A stretch of 64,000 nt of DNA from Streptomyces marianii (lineage in GTDB: Bacteria; Actinomycetota; Actinomycetes; Streptomycetales; Streptomycetaceae): positions 2,390,501-2,454,500 of the forward strand of contig NZ_VAWE01000001.1 of the NCBI RefSeq assembly GCF_005795905.1, in the 5' to 3' direction. The translations under genes were made by a program, and so were the position numbers. The notes beneath the pieces are model-generated. The model worked only from the letters and a program-made list of their open reading frames with translations. It was not told where the DNA came from and did no database searches. Within the stretch, counting starts at the first letter, position 1; every line of letters begins with the position of its first letter. Positions 47,718-56,643 of this stretch are shown here, one piece after another.

Positions 47718-50303
47718 CTAGCGCGAGAGCGTGCCGTCCTCGCTCACACGCGTCCCGGCGATCCTCGCATGGGCGGGCGAAAGGCTCTCGGGAGTTTCGA
47801 TGCTGATGCGCGGAAGAAGGCGGTCCAGCCAGCGCGGCAGCCACCAGTTGGCGCTGCCCAGCATGTGCATGAGCGCCGGCACCAGCAGGGTGCGCAGGAC
47901 GAACGCGTCCAGCGCGACCGCGGCGGCGAGGCCGATGCCGAACATGGCGATGACCCGGTCCCCGCTGAGGACGAACGCGAGGAAGACGGAGATCATGATG
48001 ACCGCGGCCGAGTTGATGACCCTGCCCGTCTCGGCGAGGCCGACCCTTACGGCACGCCGGTTGTCCCGCGTCTCCAGCCACTCCTCGTACATCCGGCTGA
48101 CCAGGAACACCTGGTAGTCCATCGAGAGCCCGAAGAGCACCGAGACCATGATCACGGGGAGGAAGGGCTCGATCGGACCGGCGCTGCCGAGCCCCAGCGG
48201 TTCGGAACCCCAGCCCCACTGGAAGATCGCGACGACGACGCCGAACGCGGAGGCGACCGCGGCCACGTTCATCAGTGCGGCCTTGAGCGGGATGCCGACC
48301 GAGCGGAAGGCGAGCAGCAGTAGCACACAGCCCAGCGCGATGACCACGCCGACGAACAGCGGCAGCTTCCCGACGATCACGTCGGCGAAGTCGTCGTAGC
48401 TCGCGGTCACTCCGCCGACGCTGACCTCGAGCGAGGTCCCGCTCTCCGCCGCGGGCAGCACATCGGCGCGCAGCCGGTCGACGAGTTCGCTGGTCCGCTG
48501 CGACTGGGGAGCGGATTCGGGGATGACGGTGACCACGGCGGTGTCGGCCCGGCTGTTGAACGTCACGGGGCTGACGGAGGCGACTCCCTCGGTGACCCGG
48601 AGGGCGGCGGGCAGCTGCTGCATCGCCAGCCGGTCGTCGGCGCCGTCGAGGGCGGCGACGAGCGTGAGCGGTCCGTTGGTGCCGGGCCCGAACCCCTCGG
48701 CGACCAGGTCGTACGCCTTCCGGGTGGTGCTGGAGACGGGGGCGTTGCCCTGGTCGGAGGTGCCGAGATGGAGCGAGAACGTGGGCAGCGCGAGGACGGC
48801 CATCACCACGGTGGCGCCCAGCCCCAGCAGCTTCGGGCGGCGCTCGACGAAGGCGGACCAGCGGGCGGCGAAGCCGGTCGGGAGCTCGGGCCGCGGGCCG
48901 CGCCGGGCGATCCGTCTGCGCTCCGGGCGGCCCAGTGCACGCATCCCGATGAAGGACAGCAGCGCCGGCAGCAGGGTGACGGAGGCTGCGACGGTCAGAA
49001 GGACGGTCAGAGAGGCCGCGATCGCCACTCCGTTGAGGAAGGAGAGCTGCAGGATCAGCATGCCGAGCAGCGCGATGCAGACGGTGAGGCCGGCGAAGAC
49101 GACCGCGCGCCCCGTCGTCGCCACGGCGTTCTCGGCGGCGTCGGCGACGGTCAGCCCGCGCCGCAGACCCTTGCGGTGGCGGGTGACGATGAACAGGGCG
49201 TAGTCGATCCCGACGCCGAGCCCGATGAGCAGCCCGAGCACGGGCGCGAAGTCCGCGACGTCCATGACATGGCCGAGGAGCACGATGCCCGCGTAGGCGG
49301 CGCCGACGCTGACCAGCGCGGTGGCGATGGGCAGCAGGCTGGCGGCCAGCGAGCCGAAGGCGAGGAAGAGGACCACGGCTGCCACGGCGACGCCGACGAT
49401 CTCCGCGAGATGCGAGGTGGGGGTCTCGGCGAGCGCGGTGGCGCTGCCGCCGAGCTCGACCCGGAGTCCGTCGCGTGCGGCGGCCTTGGCCGTGTCGACG
49501 ACCGCTCGGGCCTGGGCCTCGGGGACGTCTCCCGGCTGCGCCTCGAAGACGACGGTCGCGTAGGCGGTACGGCCGTCCTCGCTGATCCGGGCGGCGCCGT
49601 CCGGTCCGCTTCCGGCGTCGCCCGCCGCGCCCGCGGCCGCGGCACCGTCGCGGGCCTTGCCGGCGGTGCCGGACGCGGCCGAGGTGGTGCCGGCCGAGGC
49701 CGTGTCGGCGGAGGCTTCCTTCTCGATCGAGGTCTTGCCGGCCACGGTCTGGCCGGCCGAGGTCCTCCCCGATGCGGTGCCCGAACCCTTCCCGTCCGAC
49801 CGCTCCTCGGCGCCCTTCTTCGTGTCCGACGTGCCCGACTTGTCCGCTTTGGCTGGCTTGGCCGTCCTGGCTGCCTTGGCTGGCTTGGCTGGCTTGGCTG
49901 CCCCGTCACCCTCGCCCGCCCCGTCCGGCGTCCCGGCGGACGCACCCGCGGCCTTCCCGGACGGCGACTGCGGGGACGTGGCATACGGACCGGTGACCGC
50001 GGCGACGCCGTCCAGCCGTTCGACCTTCTTCAGCATCGCCGTCACCCGCTGCTCGACGGCGGCCGACCGGACGCTGCCCTGCGTGCTGTGCCAGACGATG
50101 GTGTCCCCGCCGTCGAACCTCCCGTGGAAGCCGTCCCGGAGGAGTTCGGCGGCCCGACCGGACTCGGTGCCGGGTACGCCGTAGTCGTTCGAGTACGCCG
50201 TACCCGCGAAGACGGCGGCGACCGAGACGCCGCAGAGGGCCGACAGCCAGAGCAGGACGGCGACAAGTCGGTGCCTGATGCACCACCGAGCGATGGCGGC
50301 CAA
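47718..50303 (-). CDS. MMPL-family RND transporter
   Basis: 861 residues with two MMPL halves, each with one helix, a large extracytoplasmic domain and a five-helix bundle. Markers are RWCIRHRLVAVLLWLSALCG at the N-terminus, GLLIGLGVGIDYALFIVTRHRKGLRRG, SMDYQVFLVSRMYEEWLETRDN and GDRVIAMFGIGLAAAVALDAF. It should export lipids or other hydrophobic compounds by proton motive force. Residues about 110-230 of the first external domain are an Ala/Lys/Ser/Thr/Gly low-complexity insert that includes AKPAKPAKAARTAKPAKADK, not usual for the family. The start is TTG at 50303 with GGGAG upstream. Confidence 0.9.
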   Translation of the reverse strand: MAAIARWCIRHRLVAVLLWLSALCGVSVAAVFAGTAYSNDYGVPGTESGRAAELLRDGFHGRFDGGDTIVWHSTQGSVRSAAVEQRVTAMLKKVERLDGVAAVTGPYATSPQSPSGKAAGASAGTPDGAGEGDGAAKPAKPAKAARTAKPAKADKSGTSDTKKGAEERSDGKGSGTASGRTSAGQTVAGKTSIEKEASADTASAGTTSAASGTAGKARDGAAAAGAAGDAGSGPDGAARISEDGRTAYATVVFEAQPGDVPEAQARAVVDTAKAAARDGLRVELGGSATALAETPTSHLAEIVGVAVAAVVLFLAFGSLAASLLPIATALVSVGAAYAGIVLLGHVMDVADFAPVLGLLIGLGVGIDYALFIVTRHRKGLRRGLTVADAAENAVATTGRAVVFAGLTVCIALLGMLILQLSFLNGVAIAASLTVLLTVAASVTLLPALLSFIGMRALGRPERRRIARRGPRPELPTGFAARWSAFVERRPKLLGLGATVVMAVLALPTFSLHLGTSDQGNAPVSSTTRKAYDLVAEGFGPGTNGPLTLVAALDGADDRLAMQQLPAALRVTEGVASVSPVTFNSRADTAVVTVIPESAPQSQRTSELVDRLRADVLPAAESGTSLEVSVGGVTASYDDFADVIVGKLPLFVGVVIALGCVLLLLAFRSVGIPLKAALMNVAAVASAFGVVVAIFQWGWGSEPLGLGSAGPIEPFLPVIMVSVLFGLSMDYQVFLVSRMYEEWLETRDNRRAVRVGLAETGRVINSAAVIMISVFLAFVLSGDRVIAMFGIGLAAAVALDAFVLRTLLVPALMHMLGSANWWLPRWLDRLLPRISIETPESLSPAHARIAGTRVSEDGTLSR

Positions 50304-50535
50304 CGGACGAGCTCCCTGGTGGTTCGTGGATCTTCACTGGGAACTGCCCGTAAAGAACACATGACCTGCGGGGCAACACTCTCTCAGGAGAAAGTGATCG
50401 TTAGGGCCGCTTCGCCCGGTTCGTGGCAATACTCACAGGTGCGGGAGGAGTTCGGGGGCGGCCGCTCCCGAACTCCCTCCCCTCGTCGGCGTCCCGAACG
50501 TCCGCCGTCCGCGGACGCCACGGATGTCTGCGACG

Positions 50536-51072
50536 TCACCCGGAGACGCCGGGCCGCCCGTTCTCGATGTGCTCCATGAGATGTCGGCGAGCTCGCAGTG
50601 CAGGGGGGATGTCGCGGCGGTCGTAGTGGGCCATGGTCGCGGGGGTCTTCGCGGAGATCCAGCCGTCCGTCCAGCCGTCGCGCCACGCCCTGGCCCCGCC
50701 GTCCCACGAGTGGTCGAGATCGCCGATGTACTGCAGGTCCTTCTTCTGGGCCTCGGCGGCGCCGCGCACCGGGAACGGCAGCACGGTGCCGAGCGGCCCG
50801 GGCAGCTCGAAGACGGACACGCCCGAGGGGAGTTCGACGGCGTCGCGGTCGCCGAAGCCGCGCACTCCGCGCAGGGTGCCGAAGTAGTGGTCGAAGGACC
50901 GGTTCTCCTGCATCAGGACCACCACGTGCCGGATCGCGCGCAGACCGCCCGCGGGGGGCTCGGCGGCGAGAGCCGCCTGCGGGGAGGGCGGCAGCAGGGA
51001 CCCGGCAGCGGCGGTGCCGAGGGCGCCTCCGCCGAGTGCGAACAGCCGTCGCCGTGAGATGTCGGTGGCCAA
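50536..51072 (-). pseudogene. Truncated phospholipase C gene (Tat signal plus N-terminal part)
   Basis: 178 codons instead of about 680. The N-terminus has a Tat signal (ISRRRLFALGGGALGTAA) and the phosphoesterase family opening IRHVVVLMQENRSFDHYFGT, then GDLDHSWDGG and MAHYDRRDIP. After that the family sequence stops; the neighbouring frame reads PLHCELAD, similar to the next conserved PFHYALAD, before all similarity ends. The start is TTG at 51072 with GAGGAGG. A frame change followed by loss of the catalytic C-terminal two thirds marks it as a broken gene, although a short secreted peptide could still be made. Confidence 0.75.
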
Positions 51073-51263
51073 GTGGTCCTCCTCAGTCCCTCGTTACCGC
51101 CCGGAAGCCAGTGAGGCCGGATGGCGGAGGAAAGGCCCGCGGGCGGCCAAGGGATGAACGTCCAAGAGGGCGTCGGGCGAGACCAGTCGAGATCCCGCCA
51201 GTGGCCGACCGGCCGTGGGGCGAATTCGGTGGCGATGTCGGTGCGGACTGTCACCATGGGCTC

Positions 51264-52208
51264 ATGACCAGTCGGGGGGAAACGCAGACCGTCAACGCCG
51301 GAACGACCACCTCGGCGGGCTCGGCCGCCGAAACAGCCGTGATAGCCGAGATAGCCGAGATAGCCGAGCACCTGCACGGGTCGCCCCGTGAGCATCTGGG
51401 CGGTCCGCCCGTTGCGATCGTGCACCACCGGCCCGAAGCGACACGCCTGGAGCGGCGCGAGGCGTTCCGGGAGGTCTACGGACCGATCGTGGCCACGATC
51501 GGGGAGCCGACGCTGTACGGCGGGTCGGCGTGGGGCCCCAGTGTCCGCTGGCGAGACGAGGGGCGACTGGTGCTGCTGTCGGGGGACCGGTTCCGCGTGA
51601 CGCTGTCGGTGCACCGGCCCGAGGAGTTGGAGCGGGGCGAGCACCACTGCTTCACCTGGGGCGGCGCCCGGTCGGCCGGCGAGCCGCACGACTTCGACCT
51701 CCTGCCGTACAGCTGGCAGTTGTACCGCGGCGGCCCGGGCGAGTGGCCCGGCGAGCGCCCGGACCACCGGCTCGCGGGCGACTGGGAGCAGTGGGAGAGC
51801 GCCCTGGAGCTGCTGCTCGCCGCCTGGGCGGAGCAGCTTCCCGTGCAGGTGCCGGGCGACTGGGCCGGCATCACGGTCGTGGCGGACCGGGACCCCGGCC
51901 GCGATCTCGTCGTCTCGTACAGCCCGGGCGAGGGCCTGGAGGTCGCGATCGACGACCGGGACGCGCCGCAGGGCCCCGAGCGGGACCGGTTGATGCGGGA
52001 ATGCGGCTGGCACGGCCACGACCGGGGCTGGTGGCACTCGGCCTTCCCGGAGGCCGATGAGCGCTCCGCGGCCGCCGCCGCGCGGCTGGCCATCTCGGAA
52101 CTCCGCTCGCGCGGCGCGGCAGGCCCGCAGGAGCTGGCGGCCCGGGAGGCCGGCGTCGACGACCGCGGCGAGCTGTGGCTGCCGGGCCTGGGGATACGGA
52201 CCTGCTGA
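51264..52208 (+). CDS. Hypothetical protein
   Basis: 314 residues, no family recognised. The N-terminal 45 are low-complexity with three IAE repeats (9-nt unit ATAGCCGAG repeated). The rest is an even globular sequence with VAIVHHRPEATRLERREAF, GPSVRWRDEGRLVLLSGDRF, HDFDLLPYSWQLYRGG and LVVSYSPGEGLEVAIDDRD. Codon use and the intact length argue for a real gene. The ATG at 51264 has no Shine-Dalgarno and may be leaderless; the first helix of the globular part would allow later starts. Confidence 0.7.
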   Translation: MTSRGETQTVNAGTTTSAGSAAETAVIAEIAEIAEHLHGSPREHLGGPPVAIVHHRPEATRLERREAFREVYGPIVATIGEPTLYGGSAWGPSVRWRDEGRLVLLSGDRFRVTLSVHRPEELERGEHHCFTWGGARSAGEPHDFDLLPYSWQLYRGGPGEWPGERPDHRLAGDWEQWESALELLLAAWAEQLPVQVPGDWAGITVVADRDPGRDLVVSYSPGEGLEVAIDDRDAPQGPERDRLMRECGWHGHDRGWWHSAFPEADERSAAAAARLAISELRSRGAAGPQELAAREAGVDDRGELWLPGLGIRTC

Positions 52209-52545
52209 GGCCCGCCGATGAGCCGGGAGGGCACGCCGGGCAGCGACAGGCCCGTGCGAGCCACCCGGATCCCCCCTGCCCGTGCCCGCCGTTCCCTTGA
52301 CCGCCGGGCCGGAACGGCCCGCCTCCCGTGCACCGCGCAGGCTGCGCCGCTGCCGAGCCTCCTCGGCGACCCACACGGCCTCGGTGCGGGCGGCGGCGAG
52401 GCCTGCGCGGCCTCGGCGCGCGACCGGACCGGCGTCCACGCCGCCCGGCCCCTCGCCGTGTCCGCCCGGGACGGCACCGGCCGGCCGAGCCCGACGGGTC
52501 CCCTCGGTTGCGCCCGCCGGCGCGACCCCGGCCCGGAACGTGTGA
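52209..52545. other. Gene-free spacer
   Basis: No start-supported reading frame, repeat or promoter-like element is recognisable between the hypothetical gene and the gatB terminator. Arg/Pro/Gly-rich frames on both strands are high-GC artefacts. Confidence 0.5.
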
Positions 52546-52576
52546 GGGGCGGGACACCGGCCCGGTGCCCCGCCCC
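52546..52576 (-). terminator. Hairpin terminator after gatB
   Basis: GGGGCGGGACACCGG and CCGGTGCCCCGCCCC pair with a single mismatch, 22 bp beyond the gatB stop. It also faces the gene at 51264-52208 on the other strand. Confidence 0.7.
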
Positions 52577-52597
52577 CCTTGTCCGTCAGGCCGGTGT

Positions 52598-54112
52598 TCA
52601 GCCTTCGGTCACGCCGAGCCTCTCCAGGATCAGCTCCTTGACGCGGGCCGCGTCGGCCTGGCCGCGGGTGGCCTTCATGACCGCGCCGACCAGGGCGCCG
52701 ACCGCGGCGACCTTGCCGCCCCGGATCTTGTCGGCGATGGCGGCGTTGCCGGCGATCGCCTCGTCGACGGCCGCGCCGAGCGCACCCTCGTCGGAGACGA
52801 CCTTCAGACCGCGCTTCTCGACGACCGCGTCCGGGTCGCCCTCGCCGGCCAGCACTCCCTCGATGACCTGACGGGCCAGCTTGTCGTTGAGCGAGCCGTC
52901 CGCGACCAGGGCGGTCACCCGGGCGACCTGCTCCGGCGTGATCGGCAGCTCCTCGAGCGACCGGCCGGACTCGTTGGCGTTACGGGCCAGCTCGCCCATC
53001 CACCACTTGCGGGCGGAGACCGGGTCCGCGCCGGACGCGATCGTGGCCACGATCGGGTCGATCGCGCCCGCGTTCAGGATCGACTGCATGTCGTGCCCGG
53101 AGACGCCCCACTCCTCGCGGAGGCGGTTACGGCGCACCCGCGGCAGCTCGGGCAGCCCGGCGCGCAGCTCCTCGACCCAGTCACGGGACGGGGCGACCGG
53201 GACGAGGTCGGGCTCCGGGAAGTACCGGTAGTCCTCCGCCTCCTCCTTGACCCGGCCGGACGTCGTCGTACCGTCGTCCTCGTGGAAGTGACGGGTCTCC
53301 TGGACGATCGTGCCGCCGTCCCCCAGCACCGCGGCGTGGCGCTGGATCTCGAAGCGGACCGCGCGCTCCACGCTGCGCAACGAGTTGACGTTCTTGGTCT
53401 CGCTGCGTGTGCCGAACGTCTCCGAACCCTTCGGCATCAGCGAGAGGTTCACGTCGCAGCGCATCTGGCCCATCTCCATCCGGGCCTCCGACACGGCGAG
53501 GGCCCGGATGAGCTCGCGCAGTTCGGCGACGTACGCCTTGGCGACCTCGGGAGCACGGTCACCGGCGCCCACGATGGGCTTGGTGACGATCTCGATGAGC
53601 GGGATGCCGGCCCGGTTGTAGTCGAGCAGGGAGTGGGACGCGCCGTGGATACGGCCGGTGGCGCCGCCGACGTGGGTCGACTTGCCCGTGTCCTCCTCCA
53701 TGTGGGCGCGCTCGATCTCCACGCGGAAGATCTCGCCGTCCTCCAGCTGGACGTCCAGATAGCCGTTGAAGGCGATCGGCTCGTCGTACTGCGAGGTCTG
53801 GAAGTTCTTCGGCATGTCCGGATAGAAGTAGTTCTTCCGGGCGAAGCGGCACCATTCGGCGATCTCGCAGTGCAGCGCGAGGCCGATCTTGACGGCGGAC
53901 TCGACGCCGACCGCGTTGACCACCGGCAGCGAGCCGGGAAGGCCCAGGCAGGTGGGGCAGGTCTGCGAGTTGGGCTCGGCGCCCAGCTCGGTCGAGCAGC
54001 CGCAGAACATCTTGGTCCTGGTGCCGAGTTCGACATGGACCTCCAGGCCCATGACGGGGTCGTACGACGCGAGTGCGTCCTCGTACGACACCAGGTCAGT
54101 CGTGACGGTCAC
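52598..54112 (-). CDS. gatB: Aspartyl/glutamyl-tRNA(Asn/Gln) amidotransferase subunit B
   Basis: 504 residues. It phosphorylates misacylated Glu-tRNA-Gln or Asp-tRNA-Asn so that GatA-derived ammonia can amidate it. Markers are [78 protein letters not shown] and the C-terminal YqeY-like tail. The GTG at 54112 follows GAGAGGGAAG. It is last in gatC-gatA-small gene-gatB. Confidence 0.96.
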   Translation of the reverse strand: MTVTTDLVSYEDALASYDPVMGLEVHVELGTRTKMFCGCSTELGAEPNSQTCPTCLGLPGSLPVVNAVGVESAVKIGLALHCEIAEWCRFARKNYFYPDMPKNFQTSQYDEPIAFNGYLDVQLEDGEIFRVEIERAHMEEDTGKSTHVGGATGRIHGASHSLLDYNRAGIPLIEIVTKPIVGAGDRAPEVAKAYVAELRELIRALAVSEARMEMGQMRCDVNLSLMPKGSETFGTRSETKNVNSLRSVERAVRFEIQRHAAVLGDGGTIVQETRHFHEDDGTTTSGRVKEEAEDYRYFPEPDLVPVAPSRDWVEELRAGLPELPRVRRNRLREEWGVSGHDMQSILNAGAIDPIVATIASGADPVSARKWWMGELARNANESGRSLEELPITPEQVARVTALVADGSLNDKLARQVIEGVLAGEGDPDAVVEKRGLKVVSDEGALGAAVDEAIAGNAAIADKIRGGKVAAVGALVGAVMKATRGQADAARVKELILERLGVTEG

Positions 54113-54127
54113 GGTGAAACTTCCCTC

Positions 54128-54367
54128 TCAGCCCAGCAGGACGTCGTCGTCGCCCAGGCGCTTCAGCTCCCGGTAGAGGATCGCGAGTCCGGTGACGATG
54201 GCGGCGGCGGACACGGCGGCGTCGACCAGCCGGAGCGTGTCGTGCTCCAGGCGGGCCTTCTTGGCCTGCTTCGCGACGCCGATGGCTCCGAACGCGGTGG
54301 CGGCCATGGACACGTACGTTCCGGTCCGGGACTTCGTGAAGCCCTTGGCCTTCTGCAAGCTACTCAC
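54128..54367 (-). CDS. Small membrane protein between gatA and gatB
   Basis: 79 residues. A Lys-rich N-terminus ([15 protein letters not shown]) precedes a weak helix and one clear membrane helix ([20 protein letters not shown], about 48-68). The acidic C-terminus is GDDDVLLG. The GTG start overlaps the gatA stop by 4 bases (GTGA), which couples it to gatA. Nothing in the sequence points to a role in tRNA amidation. The position, if kept in other Streptomyces, suggests a real gene carried with the operon. Confidence 0.75.
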   Translation of the reverse strand: MSSLQKAKGFTKSRTGTYVSMAATAFGAIGVAKQAKKARLEHDTLRLVDAAVSAAAIVTGLAILYRELKRLGDDDVLLG

Positions 54368-55863
54368 AGTGACGGTGCCTCCTCCAGCAGCGGGTGGCCC
54401 CAGCGTGCCACGAAGGCCGCCTCGACGGCCGCACCCACCTTGTAGAGCCGTTCGTCCTTCATGGCGGGGGCGATGATCTGCAGGCCGACCGGGAGGTTGT
54501 CCTCCGGGGCGAGGCCGCAGGGCAGCGACATCGCGGCGTTGCCGGCCAGGTTCGTCGGGATGGTGCACAGGTCGGCGAGGTACATCGCCATCGGGTCGTC
54601 GGCACGCTCGCCGATCGGGAAGGCGGTGGTCGGGGTCGTCGGGGAGACGATCACGTCGACCTGCTCGAAGGCCTTCTCGAAGTCCTGTGTGATGAGCGTG
54701 CGCACCTTCTGGGCGCTGCCGTAGTACGCGTCGTAGTAACCGGACGACAGGGCGTAGGTGCCCAGCATGATCCGGCGCTTGACCTCGTCGCCGAAGCCCT
54801 CCTCTCGGGTCAGCGAGGTGACGTCCTCCGCCGAGCGCGTGCCGTCGTCGCCGACGCGCAGGCCGTAGCGCAGACCGTCGAACCGGGCGAGGTTCGAGGA
54901 GCACTCGGACGGCGCGATCAGGTAGTACGCGGAGAGCGCCAGGTCGAAGGAGGGGCAGTCGAGCTCGACGATCTCGGCGCCCAGTTCCTTCAGCAGCTGC
55001 ACGGACTCGTCGAACCTCTGCACGACGCCGGCCTGGTAGCCCTCGCCGCGGAACTGCTTGACGACACCGACGCGCATGCCCTCGACCGAACCGTTGCGAG
55101 CGGCCTCGACGACCGGCGGGACCGGGGCGTCGATGGAGGTCGAGTCGAGCGGGTCGTGCCCGGCGATGACCTCATGGAGCAGCGCCGCGTCCAGGACCGT
55201 ACGGGCACAGGGGCCGCCCTGGTCGAGGGACGAGGAGAAGGCGACCATGCCGTAGCGTGACACGGCGCCGTAGGTGGGCTTCACGCCGACCGTGCCGGTG
55301 ACGGCGGCGGGCTGACGGATGGAGCCGCCGGTGTCCGTGCCGATGGCGAGCGGGGCCTCGTACGAGGCGAGGGCGGCGGACGAGCCGCCTCCGGAGCCGC
55401 CGGGGATGCGGGTCAGGTCCCAGGGGTTGCCGGTCGGGCCGTACGCGCTGTTCTCGGTGGAGGACCCCATGGCGAACTCGTCCATGTTGGTCTTGCCGAG
55501 GATGACGACGTCAGCCTCCCTGAGCCTGCGCGTCAGGGTGGCGTCGTACGGCGGGATCCAGCCCTCGAGGATCTTGGAGCCGACCGTGGTCGGGATGCCC
55601 TCGGTGGTGAAGATGTCCTTCAGCGCCAGCGGCACGCCGGCCAGCGGGCCGAGCTTCTCGCCGCGCTCGCGCTTCTCGTCGACGGCGCGGGCCTGCGCGA
55701 GGGCGCCGTCACGGTCGATGTGCAGGAACGCGTGGACCTTCTCGTCCACGGCCTCGATCCGGGCGAGGTGCGCCTCGGCGACCTCGACGGCGGTGAGTTC
55801 GCCGGAGGCGATCCTCGCGGCGATCTCCGCCGCGGTGAGCTTGATGATGAAGCTGTCCGTCAT
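54364..55863 (-). CDS. gatA: Glutamyl-tRNA(Gln) amidotransferase subunit A
   Basis: 499-residue amidase-signature enzyme that frees ammonia from glutamine for GatB. The catalytic Ser-cisSer-Lys residues lie in [14 protein letters not shown] (Lys) and [16 protein letters not shown] (Ser). [12 protein letters not shown] is also typical. The ATG at 55863 follows GGAGGA and is 6 bp after the gatC stop. Confidence 0.96.
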   Translation of the reverse strand: MTDSFIIKLTAAEIAARIASGELTAVEVAEAHLARIEAVDEKVHAFLHIDRDGALAQARAVDEKRERGEKLGPLAGVPLALKDIFTTEGIPTTVGSKILEGWIPPYDATLTRRLREADVVILGKTNMDEFAMGSSTENSAYGPTGNPWDLTRIPGGSGGGSSAALASYEAPLAIGTDTGGSIRQPAAVTGTVGVKPTYGAVSRYGMVAFSSSLDQGGPCARTVLDAALLHEVIAGHDPLDSTSIDAPVPPVVEAARNGSVEGMRVGVVKQFRGEGYQAGVVQRFDESVQLLKELGAEIVELDCPSFDLALSAYYLIAPSECSSNLARFDGLRYGLRVGDDGTRSAEDVTSLTREEGFGDEVKRRIMLGTYALSSGYYDAYYGSAQKVRTLITQDFEKAFEQVDVIVSPTTPTTAFPIGERADDPMAMYLADLCTIPTNLAGNAAMSLPCGLAPEDNLPVGLQIIAPAMKDERLYKVGAAVEAAFVARWGHPLLEEAPSL

Positions 55864-55869
55864 CGCTGG

Positions 55870-56166
55870 TCAGTCCTCCCCCAGGATCTGCGGCACCTTG
55901 AAACGCTGCTGCTCCTGTGCCGGGGCGCAGGAGAGCGCCTGCTCGGGGGTGAGCGACGGACGGACCTCGTCCGCGCGCATGACGTTCGTCAGCGGCAGCG
56001 GGTGGGAGGTCGGCGGTACGTCTCGGTCGGCGACCTCGGCGACGCGGGCGACCGCGCCGATGATGTCGTCCAGCTGTCCGGCGAAGTGGTCGAGCTCTTC
56101 GGCCTTCAGCTCCAGACGCGCCAGCCGGGCGAGGTGGGCGACCTCCTCGCGCGTGATGCCAGGCAT
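55870..56166 (-). CDS. gatC: Glutamyl-tRNA(Gln) amidotransferase subunit C
   Basis: 98-residue GatC that clamps GatA and GatB together. Seen are [38 protein letters not shown] and a C-terminal VPQILGED. The ATG at 56166 follows TGAGGAT. It is the first gene of the gat operon. The 477-bp region upstream contains the second copy of the dispersed element. Confidence 0.93.
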   Translation of the reverse strand: MPGITREEVAHLARLARLELKAEELDHFAGQLDDIIGAVARVAEVADRDVPPTSHPLPLTNVMRADEVRPSLTPEQALSCAPAQEQQRFKVPQILGED

Positions 56167-56437
56167 GCAGCGATCCTCAGGGGTGAGTGTGATGGTTTTG
56201 GCCCAATCCTATGGGCCCGGCCCGGGTGCCCGCGAAACCCCTTTGCCCAGAGGGTGGACCCGTCCCTCGCTGCGGCGGCCGGCCGCGGGCGTCCGAGGGG
56301 TGGTTCCGGTGGCCGGCCGCAGCCCTGTGTGCTGCGGACATGGGCCCGGCGCGGACGTGGTCCGGCACCGGCCGATGCCCCGTGCCCGCGCACCGGGGCG
56401 TCCTGACCGGCACCCGGTCCGGTCGACCCGAGCCGCA

Positions 56438-56575
56438 CCAGTGCCGCGTCAGGTCGGCGTTCGCCCCGTCGCGGCGCCCGGCACGCACGACTCGCGGCGT
56501 TGCCGAATCAACCCAGCAGGCCCACTACGAGGTCGATCCGGCACCTTGCCCTCTTTCCCCTCGACCGGAAGGCCC
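56438..56575 (-). repeat. Dispersed 136-bp element, copy B
   Basis: On the minus strand this matches 8099-8234 along its whole length. The 11-bp stem is at 56532-56542 (GCCGGATCGAC on the minus strand) and 56502-56512. It lies between rmdB and gatC, 68 bp after the rmdB stop. Both copies are 3' of a gene and read the same way relative to it. The rest of 56167-56643 holds no other feature except presumed gatC promoter sequence. Confidence 0.6.
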
Positions 56576-56643
56576 TCACCCGTTCGAGATCCCTCAACCG
56601 AGATCTGCCTCACCACCGTCCACAACCTCGCGGGACAGAACTC

